Of a stretch of 64,000 nt of DNA, positions 35,662-45,823 are shown piece by piece. Both the position numbers and the translations under genes were made by a program. The DNA lies in NCBI GenBank assembly GCA_963921195.1, contig OY992536.1, forward strand, positions 286,397,530-286,461,529, given 5' to 3'. Within the stretch, counting starts at the first letter, position 1; every line of letters starts with the position of its first letter. This stretch comes from Pegoplata infirma. Lineage: Eukaryota > Arthropoda > Insecta > Diptera > Anthomyiidae. A model generated the notes under the pieces. The model saw nothing but the letters and a program-made list of their open reading frames with translations. It did no database searches and was not told the DNA's origin.

Positions 35662-36750
35662 CATAGATGGGAATTTTTCATTACCATTGAAATTTAATTA
35701 CCATTAGTTGATATCAATGGTAATGAAAAAATTTTCATTACCATTTAATGGTAATTAAATTTTTTTAATTGAAAAAATAATTACTAATCGTAATGAAATG
35801 CACCAATTGTTGAAAAACACCAATTATAATTGGTTTCAAAACAATTGGTTTGCACATTTTTTGTTTGCTTTGAAAAGTTATAAATTTAAACATCAAAGTA
35901 TGTTTTTAAAAAAATATGAAAATGTAAAAGACAAAAATCAAAACCAAAATAAAAAATTTCAAATATTGTGTTATATACTATGTTTAGACCAAACAAAAAC
36001 TAACTTGTTTTTGGCAAAAAAGCATTTTGGAAAACCAAACTGTTTACACCGAATAAAAAGAGTTTTTGTTTGTCAAATCAAATTAATTATTTTCTTAATT
36101 CACTAAAAAACACAAAATTACAATAGCCACACGTTATTAAAAAAATTAAATTACACATTTATTTACTTTTTTTAAAGATTTGAATATTAATTTCACAAAA
36201 AAACAAATATTTTTATTTTGACATTCGTTTTTACCAAAAGAAAATTGAAAAAAACATTCACACTGAATTGATAGTAGCATAGACCACAACCTAAATTCTA
36301 GTTTTTGTTCAGTTTTAGTTGGCAACGCAGTTTTTAAATTGTATGGAAAATTTATGTAGTTTTTGCCAAAAACCAAAAAAATATTCAAAAACAAGTTGTT
36401 TTCGTTGGTGTAAATACCGTAATACAAAGGCAATCAACGTGTGTTTGGTTTATAAAATGTGAAAAACTAAAACACCATATAACAAAAAACAACAGGTATT
36501 TCTAAATATTAACGATTTTGACAATATTGTGACAACCTTTACTAATGGTAATTATTTTTTTTAAGTGATGCCATACTAATGGTAATTATTTTTTTTTAAT
36601 TATCATTAGTAATTAAATTGATTAGTAATTTAATTGGCACAATTGATACAACCAATGGTAATGAAAAAAATTTAATTACCATTGACATCAATTAAATGGT
36701 AATTAAACCATCAATTAATTGGTCCCTTTAATTAATTAGTCCCATCTATG
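35662..36750. mobile_element. 1.09-kb hAT-like element nested in the larger one
   Basis: Ends CATAGATGGGA on the left and, by complement, CATAGATGGGA on the right (11 of 11). Exact 8-bp duplications ATTAGTAC at 35654-35661 and 36751-36758. Subterminal zones carry ATTACCATTA / TAATGGTAAT words in both orientations. No transposase-like frame. A related right end (complement CATACATGGGAATTTTT, ending 36872) lies 122 bp beyond and may be the scar of a sister copy. Confidence 0.88.
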
Positions 36751-36758
36751 ATTAGTAC

Positions 36759-37284
36759 AAATAATGCCAAAAAATTTCATTGGCAATAAATGCTAATGCT
36801 TTTTTTGGCAGTGGCATTAGTTCCAACTAATGCCAATGAAAATTCAATGCCAATTAAAAATTCCCATGTATGGGTTAGATTGACCATTGTACAATCGTCA
36901 ATATTACCCACACACGATCAATATAAAAGAAGAAGGAGAAGAACTGCAAAAATCATAATAAATCTATTTGACAGCATTCATCGCGCGGAGGAAAAATTAA
37001 AAAAATCCCTAACATTTTTTTATATATTTATATTTTGGAGGGTATAAAAAATAAAAATGCGTAACAAATTACCTAATTTTTATTGGTCAGTTTTTACTCC
37101 ATTTATGTCCACTGTACCAATGCGAGAAGAACTTATTTTTCGCTTCTTTTTTAAATAATAATGATAAAATTAAAGTTAAAGCCAACTAAATCAAAAGTGG
37201 TTTACAAAAATATATATTTTGAGGCGTTTTAAATTTATCTCTTTTTAGAAAAATTAAAAAAAGGAAATTTTATAAAACTAAAGG
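36759..37284. other. Non-coding, with an orphan hAT-like right end
   Basis: GGCATTAGTTCCAACTAATGCC near 36810 is almost palindromic and repeats the GGCATTAGT word beside the nested element. TTCCCATGTATG (36861-36872) mirrors the CATAGATGGGAATTTTT terminus. The 85-codon frame at 36790 is not recognisable. Confidence 0.4.
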
Positions 37285-37839
37285 CCTATTCACACCTGAT
37301 AGTGCATTCACATTGGCATCGAAAGCCCGTTTAACGAGGTTTCGCCTCAAACCTCATTTGAAAGTACGTATTTTCCCATACAAATTGAAAACTTTTTTTT
37401 ATGAGTTTTCAACGAAAGTACGTCCGAAAGCTCTTAAATTTCATAAAGAAAATAAATTAAAGAAAGTGTCAAAAATAAAAAATAAAAATATTTAAATATT
37501 TTCATAAAAAATAGCATTAAATCAAAAGATTTAAATAAATTATTGTAAATTAGTGCGAAAATTAATTAATTGTGTGCGATTAATGTCGGTATGTTCGCGA
37601 ATTTTATTCGGTAATTTTCGAAAACGTGATAACCGTCAAAAATTTCGGGTGTGAACGGTTATGTTTTCAAAATGAAAGTACGTACTTTCAACGAGGTTTC
37701 GAGCTGAGTGTGAATGTACTATGAGGTGAAATCTCGTTCGAACGAGATTTCGATCATATGGTCTGTATCATTTTATACACAACCATATGATCGAAATCTC
37801 GTTCGAACAAGATTCACCTCAGGTGTGAATTGGGTATAA
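37285..37839. mobile_element. ~555-bp inverted-repeat element (TTCACACCTGA ends)
   Basis: Left CCTATTCACACCTGA, right complement CCCAATTCACACCTGA. Inner pairs include GAAAGTACG versus CGTACTTTC and ACGAGGTTTCG on both sides. The right half contains ATCTCGTTCGAACGAGAT, a perfect palindrome, present a second time in near-complement. TAA may flank both sides. A scrap of the same family with CGTTCGAACG lies at 41049-41110. Confidence 0.65.
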
Positions 37840-38814
37840 GATTCAATTTTATTTTTCCTTTTTTGGAAAAAGGTACTTTTTTAGTGAAATTAGCACCGGC
37901 AGATCTTAAAAATCTTGTCAAAAAAAATGTTTAATATTCCGTTATTCCAGAAAAGCCATATAAATTGCGGTGGTAAGGTAGATATTTTTTAATTGCAGAA
38001 AGATGACACTTAACATTTGTAACAAAATATACCTGAAATTCATCCTTTCATACATATTTTTTAAGTGATTGAAATGGGTTATCGTGCAGGGGCCCCTTTT
38101 TCGATTTTAGATCTTTTTGTAATTACACGGGCAAATTTTTTTTCTTATATGGAGTTCACAAGTTGTTTAACAAAACACCAATAACTGAATAAAAACGTAA
38201 TGGATACAGAACAAATAATTTTTTAAACACGTAGCCCTTAAACTCTCAAAAATAGCAAGTATGAACCGCACATTATGCATTCTTAAATTCTTTTATAATA
38301 TGACTGTGCCTCTAATAAAACAAACAAAATTTTTTTTTCTGGATTCTGGTGTTGTGACATATAATTTTGTAACGACTGCTTGGTTAAAATTTTGGGATTT
38401 CCAAAAAAGGGCATTAGTATTTTTTTTACAACGCAATGAACAGTGCAGTGACATTCAATATATGTGCATCACATATTAATAATGTTTGCAAAAGAAAAAA
38501 ATTCATTACAGAAAAGGTCTAAATTTTTTAAGATATACTTTTATTAGGGGTCATAAAAATCACGTAACGTGACAAAAATATTTGTTTTATGTTTTTATGG
38601 CTTTTAAAATTCAAGTAGCTAAATCCGTTTTGTTATATGACTTTGCATGCAAACGATTACTGATCGATGTAACATCTTTTGTAAACATCTGTAGCAATTT
38701 GTTAGTCAGGTAAAACCTAGTAATGTGATGGAAAGAAAATGTTTGACGTCACAATTAAAACAAACGAAAATAAGAATACAAAAAAACCGAAACAAAACCG
38801 ATACGAAAGTAGAA
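37840..38814. other. Non-coding interior of the 5.4-kb hAT-like element
   Basis: A/T-rich; no repeat pair and no protein family recognised. The 72-codon frame at 38261-38479 shows no motif. Confidence 0.35.
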
Positions 38815-39036
38815 AAAAATGAATTGGTATTGGTTTTTTATTGGTATTGGTTTTGAAGAATAAAAGTATTGGTTTTTAATTGGTATTGGTAGTGGGGAAT
38901 CAGTATTGGTTTTTTATCGGTATTGGTATCGCACAAATAAAGGTATTGGTTTTTAATTGGTATTGGTTTTCAATTTGAATTGGTATTAACGGGTATTGGT
39001 ATCGAAAAGGTATTGGTACCCATCATTGCTAAAAAC

Positions 39037-39275
39037 TAAAAAAAACAATGGCGCATCCAATATGGCGGACAAATTTTTTTATTTTTTTTTTTTTTTGTTT
39101 CCAGGGATGATTATGTGATGCGAGTAGTTAACTTACTCATAATTTTTTTAATAGTTGTCCGCTTTAACTCAAATTTTGCTTTAAGGGGGTCTTGGAGTTA
39201 CTGAATCAGAATTACTGGCGTGAATTTTGAAAAACAAAATGGCGGACTAAATATGCTTAGTAAAGTTTGTAACAA
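39037..39275. repeat. Tandem ATGGCGG repeat, unit 2b (continuation)
   Basis: Continues unit 2 after the hAT-like insertion: AATGGCGCATCCAATATGGC, GGAGTTACTGAATCAGAATT and AAAATGGCGGACTAAATATG match unit 1 at 33358, 33430 and 33475. A ~55-bp extra segment (39090-39145, with CAGGGATGATTATG) is absent from unit 1. Confidence 0.75.
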
Positions 39276-40406
39276 GTAATTAAAAAACAGTTATATTCCT
39301 TTTCTTTGCTAAAGCTAGATGAAAGTGTGGCCTAGTAAGTTTCCGGGTCTGTTATCTTAAAATCGAACTGATAAAATTCAATATGGCGGAAACAATATTG
39401 CGGTTAGATTTTTTAACTTTGTCTGATCTAACTAAAAATTAGTTTTAAGAGTATTAAGAGTGTCTGAAGTTAAATCTACGCACATGTTTTTTATATATAT
39501 TTTTTTTTTATGAAAATGGTGTAAATGACTTACTTAGTTTTAGAAAAGCTCTTGGAAACGGTGACGACAAATTATTTACTTATTTTCTTTATTTTGGAAA
39601 TTCAATAAAAAATCTTTGAATTTAATTGAAAATGGTGTAACTGATATTTTCCATAATTTTACAAAAAAAAATAGAAATGTAGATAATTTTTTTTCCTACA
39701 CTTAAGGCACTCTCTGACGATTAAAAAACTAATCAAGCCGTAAAACATTATTTTGGGTTAAATTATTTTTTTTTAAAAGCAAATCTCGGGCCACTGCATA
39801 TATAGCTGTAATTTCGCCATTGATCATTTCGAGCAAGTTTGGGCAACTTTTTTCGAAAGATATGGATCCATTTTATATAAGAAAGAATATAGACCGATTG
39901 TATCGAACTGAGGATCGCTGAGGATTTTTTCGGCGCGAAGTAAATAACTAAAAAATCATAGTTATTTTCACAAAAACGCGAATTGCTATCAGGAAAATGA
40001 GTTAAATTTGTCCATGTTATTTTCGTTACAAAGGCTAATATATAAGGGTGAACCCTGCAAATCAAAAGTTTATCATTAGCAATAGAAATGTGTAAAAAAA
40101 AAATAAAAAAGTATCTCTACTTACAAATTTTTTTTTTCAACTTTTTTAACTTTGAAGACCTGTCAAAGGAAATGGTGTAGTTGGATTATAAATATAAGTT
40201 AAGGAAACCAGCTCCTATATATGTCCAAAAAATTGGTATAGATATTTTTTGAGGAATTAAATATAAGGACTTTTGGCCGGAAATCGATCTGGCTGGCCCG
40301 GTGTGCATTGGTTAAATAAAAACAAAATAATGATTCCTGACAAACATTTAGTGTGGCAACCGAAAAGCGCTGATTACTAAAGGTTAGAAAATTACAAAAT
40401 CCATCG
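39276..40406. other. Non-coding DNA with a third ATGGCGG unit
   Basis: 39340-39410 repeats the phrasing of the tandem unit (TTTCCGGGTCTG, then CAATATGGCGGAAACAATAT). The remainder holds chance frames (39763-40065 and 40199-40426, minus) without recognisable family. Confidence 0.4.
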
Positions 40407-40414
40407 CTAGTAAC

Positions 40415-41040
40415 CAGGGAAACCAAAAATATGCTCTAAAAAACACGTTTTATGCGCTTAAAAAATGCCCTTAAAAACGGAAAATATGCTCTAAAAACAA
40501 TAAAAATATGCTCTTAAAAAAATATGTCCCCTTTTTTGCGGTGAATTTTTTAGAGAATAGACCTTCCAAATACCGTTATGTGCAGTAGTTAGAGGGTTAA
40601 ATATGTTCTACAAAAATATTTGCCTTAATATTTTCTACCAAGTTGCAATCTAAAGAAAACATAGTTTCATATACCGATATGAAGCAAGAACTGGCCAAAG
40701 GGGAATCAATCGTCGCAATCCCGTAATTGTTTAAAAAAAAAAATATCCTTGTTGGATAAAAAATTTAAAAAAACATGTTGTCATAAAAAAAAATGCTCTA
40801 AAAAGTGAAAAAATGCTCTAAAAATTTAAAATATGCTCTAAAAATATGCCCTTATGCTAAAATATGCTCTTAAACCTAAAATATGCAAAAATATGCTTTT
40901 AAGGCTAAAATATGCAAAAATATGCTCTAACAAATCGATGCCAGATTTCTTAAAAACTTCTGAAACGGATAAATACCTTACCCATTTATCAATAAAATGC
41001 ACAGGAAAAAACATGATACTGTATATTTTTGATTTCCCTG
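40415..41040. mobile_element. 626-bp hAT-like element with AAATATGC repeats
   Basis: Ends CAGGGAAACCAAAAATATG and, by complement, CAGGGAAATCAAAAATATA (17 of 19). Flanks CTAGTAAC (40407-40414) and CTAATAAC (41041-41048) are an 8-bp target duplication with one change. The interior is full of AAATATGCTCTAAAA words. It shares the phrase CAAATC(G/A)ATGCCA and AAATATGCAAAAATATGC with the element at 42005-42952. No transposase. Confidence 0.82.
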
Positions 41041-41048
41041 CTAATAAC

Positions 41049-41110
41049 CAATTCACACCTGAGCTGAATTTTCGTTCGAACGAAATTTCACACCTAAGGC
41101 CTTTAGACTG
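41049..41110. repeat. Fragment of the TTCACACCTGA / CGTTCGAACG family
   Basis: CAATTCACACCTGAG, then TTTTCGTTCGAACGAAATTT, then CACACCTAAGGCC. This repeats the terminal and palindromic words of 37285-37839 in a shortened form. Confidence 0.55.
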
Positions 41111-41471
41111 TGTTATGCGTCAAAAATTTTGCGGTTATTTTGTGCATCAAATGTTTTTTCTACAACACAAACCTCACCTCAAACTTAAAAAAAACAAATA
41201 TGGTGTAGGGTATAAAAACACACAAAAAAGTCATTTTAAATAAAATAAAAACGCAAAATCTCATTAACTGTGAAACATTAAATCTCGTCACAGTTGGCTT
41301 TTATAATCATTTTATACACCACTAGCAGAACTAAATTTAAGACTTTATTCTTAAGGTGAACACACACACATGTGCAATATTATGGTACAATATTATAGAG
41401 ACATTATTGCACAATGTAACTGACACCTGAATAAAGGACATGCACATTAAAAACAAAAAACCTTGTCAAAT
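41111..41471. other. Non-coding, with a GGTGTAGGGTATAAAA scrap
   Basis: ATGGTGTAGGGTATAAAAAC near 41201 matches the right end of the 48.1-48.9 kb family. Otherwise nothing recognisable. Confidence 0.4.
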
Positions 41472-42004
41472 TTCTAGAAAAGGTTTCGCAATCCCATTTT
41501 ACCAATATTTGACAGTTTTCCTAGTTTTTTAACAAAAAATTTTCGATCGAAATTTAATTTTTTTTTTTGTAATTTTACTTTTTTTTTGGAATTTTATAAA
41601 TTTCCAAGGTTTTTTATAAAAAAAATCTAGTTAATTTACGAGAACTCCTTGTAAGTTTTATTGCGCCAAAAAAAGTTGTAAATTTACAATTTTATTGGTA
41701 AAAAGCTACTAAAATTACAAAAAAGCTCGTAATTTTTACAAGGAATTCTCGTAAAATAGGAGGCAGCAAAAAATCTTGGAAGTTTTAACGCGTCAAAAAT
41801 ATTGTAAATTTACAATTTTATTGCTGAAAAGCTTGTAAAATTACAAAATTGTTAGCAAAAAGCTTGTAAAATTACAAGATATTCTAGTCAAATAGGAGGT
41901 TGAAAAAAAAAAAATAAAAGTTAAAAATTTATCTTGTCATTTTACAAGGTTTTTTTTAGTGTAGTTTCCTACTTGTCCAATGTATCTCCAATATAACTCA
42001 TGAG

Positions 42005-42952
42005 TAGGGCAAGTACTTTCATGTATATAAAAAACCAAAATATGTGCCTATAATATGCGTCTAAAAATCCATAATATGCACTAAAAACTTTAAAAATATG
42101 CATCTAAAAATTATTGTTTTTACTAAAAAAAATAATTTGTCAACATAAATTACACTTCGTCAAATATTTTAAGGCCCTCGACAATTCTTAAAAATTTGTT
42201 ATTGAGTGGAAACAATTTTTAGTTATTAAAATGTTTTTTTACTTGAGAAGTTTTTTCTTTGAGTCACTAAATCATAGAGAAACATAGAGGCGAAGGTGAA
42301 AGAAAAAATAATATCACTATCTTTTTCTAATTTTCCACACGTACGTTGTCGATGTGAATTCACCACACAATACATGTTTACAAGTCGTACTTTGTCAACA
42401 AATACATGTATACAAGTTGTACTTTGACAATTCAATTTTTGACGCCTTCGCCTCTATGTTTCTCTAAGCACTAAATATTACTGAATTTTCTAAAAGAAAA
42501 AAAAATATTAAAATACAATATTTTTCTAAAACAAGTTATTTTTCAATACTTTGTGTTCTTTATACTAAAAATAAAAAAAAAAATATTTATTTTAGAATAC
42601 TTTTCTTTACGATTGGTGAAGAGATATTCATAAATATCTCAGAATAGGAACATATTCAATAGGAAAAATTTTTCAGAATCCCAAAATTATTTTCATTTTT
42701 CTATAAAAAAATAGAGGATAGGGTTTGAATTTTCCTAAGGAAGTTTTGAAAAAATATTGATGAAATTTAAAAAAAAATCTAATTTATATCAAAATATGCA
42801 AAAATATGCACTTATACCAAAATATGCAAAAATATGCAACTACAAATCAATGCCATTTTATTGCAAATTCTTTGATTCGGATAGATATTTAATTTATGCT
42901 ATGTTTACAATGTTGAGTAAAAATATGCATTTTCATGAAAGTACTTGCCCTA
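42005..42952. mobile_element. 948-bp hAT-like element with a paralogous empty site
   Basis: Perfect 19-bp TIRs TAGGGCAAGTACTTTCATG. Exact 8-bp duplications CTCATGAG at 41997-42004 and 42953-42960. The matching point in duplication copy 2 (44834-44841, TTCATGAG) has the same flanks and no insertion, so this insertion is bracketed by an empty site. Interior AAATATGC words at 42030-42110 and 42780-42850. No transposase-like frame. Confidence 0.93.
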
Positions 42953-43083
42953 CTCATGAGCATCAATATTATGTGACAATTTGTAGTTGTGCAAAAATAT
43001 TGGCAATGTGTGATGCACCTTAGGGTCAGCATGCTAAAACTACACCCAAGAAACATCGTACATAAAAAGGTTTTCTTATATTA

Positions 43084-43632
43084 CACCGTCCGACAAAAAT
43101 GAAAAAAAGTCATTAAACACGTACTAGATAATATACGTTTGAAACTAGATACTAAATGTAGTAAAACTGAATTTACATTTTTTCATTTCGTAATCCTGCT
43201 TCCTTTTAAAAGGACTTCAAAGTTTTAGAGTATTAACTTTAATAAAATATTTTTTTTTTTAATATTTGTACTTGTACTAGGATGCCACTAGTGATAGCAA
43301 ATGAAAGAGGAGTATCTCCACTAATTTTCCTATTTTATTATTTTTACATATCAGGAAAAAGAAGGCAAGTTACGTCCTTTCAAAATTTTATCCTTCAATA
43401 TCATTAAAAATTTTCAACAAAATATTTTAATAACATTTTCAAAGACATTATTATAATAAAAAATAGAAAAATTAGGGGATATCCTCCTCTTGCCATCGCC
43501 AGTGGCATCCTTGGACAAGTAAAAATATTATAACAATATTTTGCAAAATGTATTTATCTTTTTTAAATTTGAAGCCCTTTTAAAAGGAAACTGGATCACG
43601 AAATGAAAAACTGTAAATGCAGTTTTACTCCA
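43084..43632. mobile_element. CACCGTCCGAC-ended TIR element, copy 1, truncated
   Basis: Starts CACCGTCCGACAAAAATG after TTA (43081-43083). Same as the complete copy at 44968-45435, but its right end is lost at the CACTCAAAA element. Internally carries CCTTTTAAAAGG on both sides of its centre. Confidence 0.8.
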
Positions 43633-44417
43633 CACTCAAAATAATAACTCTGTTAAATTACAGAAAAACTCTGCTAATTTAACAGAGAACACCATACTTT
43701 ATTCTTGGTAATTTTACTAAAAAAACTCTGTAAAATAATTTTGGCAAAAAAACTGTTAATTTACAGAGTTTATAGTAAAATATTGGTTAAACATGAAAGC
43801 TTTTTGACAGAGAAAACTCTGTAATTTTACTTTCAAACTCTGTAAAATGATTTGGACAAAAAAAACTGTTAATTTACAGAGTTACTAGTAAAATATTGGT
43901 TAAATAAACCACCATTCAGCAATGAAAACTATGTAAATTTAAATATATTGTGCATTTGATGCAAAAAAAAAAATTACAGAAAAAACTCTGTAAATTTATA
44001 GAGTTTAGTTAAATGCATGTTATTTTGTAAAATTTTTATAAGATTTCTGAAAAGGTTTTTTCTTATAACTTTTTTGCTACTTTTGCAACTTTTTCTCAAA
44101 AAAAAATATACAGATAAAATTTTGATGTTTGGTAACAAAAACAAAAACTACTCAAAATTGAAAACTTTCTTGGTTTTAAAAAAATACGAAGTATTTTGCT
44201 TAAATCTGTATTTTAGCAGAAAATCTGTTAATTATCTGTAAAATTAAGATTACATAGTAAAAAGTAATAAAACAGAGGAAACTTTGTTTTTTTATCACAA
44301 CAAAATACAAGGTATTTTCTTTAAATCTGTGTTTTGACAGAAAACTCTGTCAAATATCTGTTGAAGTGAGATTACAGTCATTTTACAGAGTATTTTACAG
44401 AGTTATTATTTTGAGTG
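43633..44417. mobile_element. 785-bp CACTCAAAATAATAACTCTG-ended TIR element
   Basis: TIRs of about 21 bp beginning CACTCAAAATAATAACTCTG at both ends. The interior repeats AACTCTGTAAATT / AATTTACAGAGTT on both strands. It sits exactly where duplication copy 1 stops (after TTTTACTC, 43629), while copy 2 reads on. The 74-codon frame at 44017 is not recognised. Confidence 0.8.
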
Positions 44418-45440
44418 TAGAAAAATTCTCGTTAACCCATTTTACCAATATTTGACAGTTTTCCTAGTTTTTTAACAACAAATTTTCGATTGAAATTTTT
44501 TTTTTTGTAAATTTACATTTTTTTTTAATTTTACAATTTTACAATTTTCCATGTTTACAATTTTATTGGTAAAAAGCTTGTAAAATTACAAAAAAGCTCG
44601 TAATTTTTATTAGGAATTCTCGTAAAATAGGAGGTAGCAAAAAATCTTGAAAGTTTTCTCGCGTCAAAAAAGTTGTAAATTTGCAGTTTTATTGGTGAAA
44701 AGCTTGTAAAATGACAAAATTTTTGGCCAAAGCTTGTAAAAATACAAGAAATTCTAGTCATATAAGAGGTAGAAAAAAACAAAGTTTTTTTAGTGCAGTT
44801 TCCTACTTGATCAATATATGTATCTCCATATAATTCATGAGCATCAATATTATGTGACAATTTGTAGTTGTGCAAAAATATGGACAATGTGGTGCATCAC
44901 ACATTAGGGTCAGCATGCTAAAACTACACCCAAGAAACATCGTACATAAAAAGATTTTCTTTTATTACACCGTTCGACAAAAATAAAAAAAGTCATCGAA
45001 CACGAACTGGATAATATACGTTTGAAACTAGAGACTAAATGTAGTAAACTGCATTTACAATTTATCAATTCGTAATCCTGTTTCCTTTTAAAAGGACTTC
45101 AAAGTTTTAGAGTATTAACTTTTATAAAATATTTTTTAATATTGATAAATTGTATTGATAACATTTTCAAAGGACATTATTCAAATCCTTTTATTCTGAT
45201 ATGGCAAAATAAAAAATGGAAAAATTACGCGAGATCCACCTCTTGCCATCAAAAGTGGCATCCTTGGACAAGTAAAAATATTATAAAAATATTTAGCAAA
45301 ATGTATGTTTGAAGTCCTTTTAAAAGGAAACTGTATCACGAAATGAAAAACTGTATATGCAGTGTTACTCTAGTTGATCTCTACTTTCAGACGTGTATCA
45401 TCCGGTTCATGTTCAATATTCGCTGTCGGACGGTGTTATG
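44418..45440. repeat. Local tandem duplication, copy 2
   Basis: Second copy of 41472-43632. It begins TAGAAAAATTCTCG and keeps the sequence lost from the end of copy 1 (TCTAGTTGATCTCTACTTTC through the complete CACCG element). Lacks the 948-bp hAT-like insertion and so serves as an empty-site control. Substitutions and indels relative to copy 1 show it is not recent. The 110-codon minus frame (44555-44887) is not a gene. Confidence 0.88.
44968..45435. mobile_element. 468-bp CACCGTTCGACA...TGTCGGACGGTG TIR element, TTA target
   Basis: Ends CACCGTTCGACA and, by complement, CACCGTCCGACA. TTA flanks both (44965-44967, 45436-45438). Present also in duplication copy 1 (43084), so insertion predates the duplication. 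Non-coding. Confidence 0.82.
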
Positions 45441-45788
45441 AGTAGGAATGTTTTTATATTTATATTTTTATTTTTTGCTGTTTTTGATTTTTATCTGAAC
45501 TATGATTTCAGTTAAAGAGGTTTTAACTTATTTTCTTACCACACAATTTTATATAGCATTTTTTTTTTGTTAACATATAAAATAAAATAACTCTTAGTTA
45601 TATCATTAAAAAATGGTTGTAAATTTGCTTTTAAGTTATTTGATCATTAAATTATAAGAAAATTAAAAAATACTACTTTATAAAGTTCTGGTATGTTTTA
45701 AAGAAATACGCATTATTAGTTTATGAAAATAAAATAAAAAAAAAAACTTAACATTTTTAAAGCCAGGACACCTACTCACTTTAAATCA
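45441..45788. other. AT-rich non-coding DNA
   Basis: Nothing recognisable; poly-T and poly-A tracts. Confidence 0.35.
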
Positions 45789-45823
45789 ATGTTTCCCAAT
45801 CTTTTTTGTGGCAAGCCCCATAT

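Larger units (their letters stand above)
33616..39028. mobile_element. 5.4-kb hAT-like element with terminal TATTGG arrays
   Basis: Ends CAAGGATGGGTACCAAT and, by complement on the right, CAATGATGGGTACCAAT (16 of 17). Exact 8-bp duplications CTAAAAAC flank it. The 8-bp target and CA..GATGGG-type ends are hAT hallmarks. Just inside each end is a TATTGGTATTGG-rich block (33640-33840 and 38820-39020), in the same orientation at both ends. No transposase frame is visible; the largest frame, 102 codons at 35798, lies in a nested element. Nested inside are another hAT-like element (35662-36750), a ~555-bp inverted-repeat element (37285-37839) and tandem duplications (34009-35060). Probably non-autonomous or a gutted autonomous copy. 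Confidence 0.85.
41472..43632. repeat. Local tandem duplication, copy 1 (copy 2 at 44418-45440)
   Basis: Shares with copy 2, in order: CCATTTTACCAATATTTGAC, CAGTTTTCCTAGTTTTTTAA, AGTTTCCTACTTG, CATCAATATTATGTGACAAT, GGTCAGCATGCTAAAACTAC, CCAAGAAACATCGTACATAA, CCTTTTAAAAGGACTTCAAA and GGCATCCTTGGACAAGTAAA. Copy 1 holds a hAT-like insertion (42005-42952) that copy 2 lacks. It is separated from copy 2 by a TIR element at 43633-44417. Confidence 0.9.

Noticed and set aside
35798..36106. 102-codon frame as a hAT transposase fragment
   Set aside because: No BED finger, DDE/RNase H-like or dimerisation motif; Lys/Phe/Asn-rich chance frame inside a nested element.
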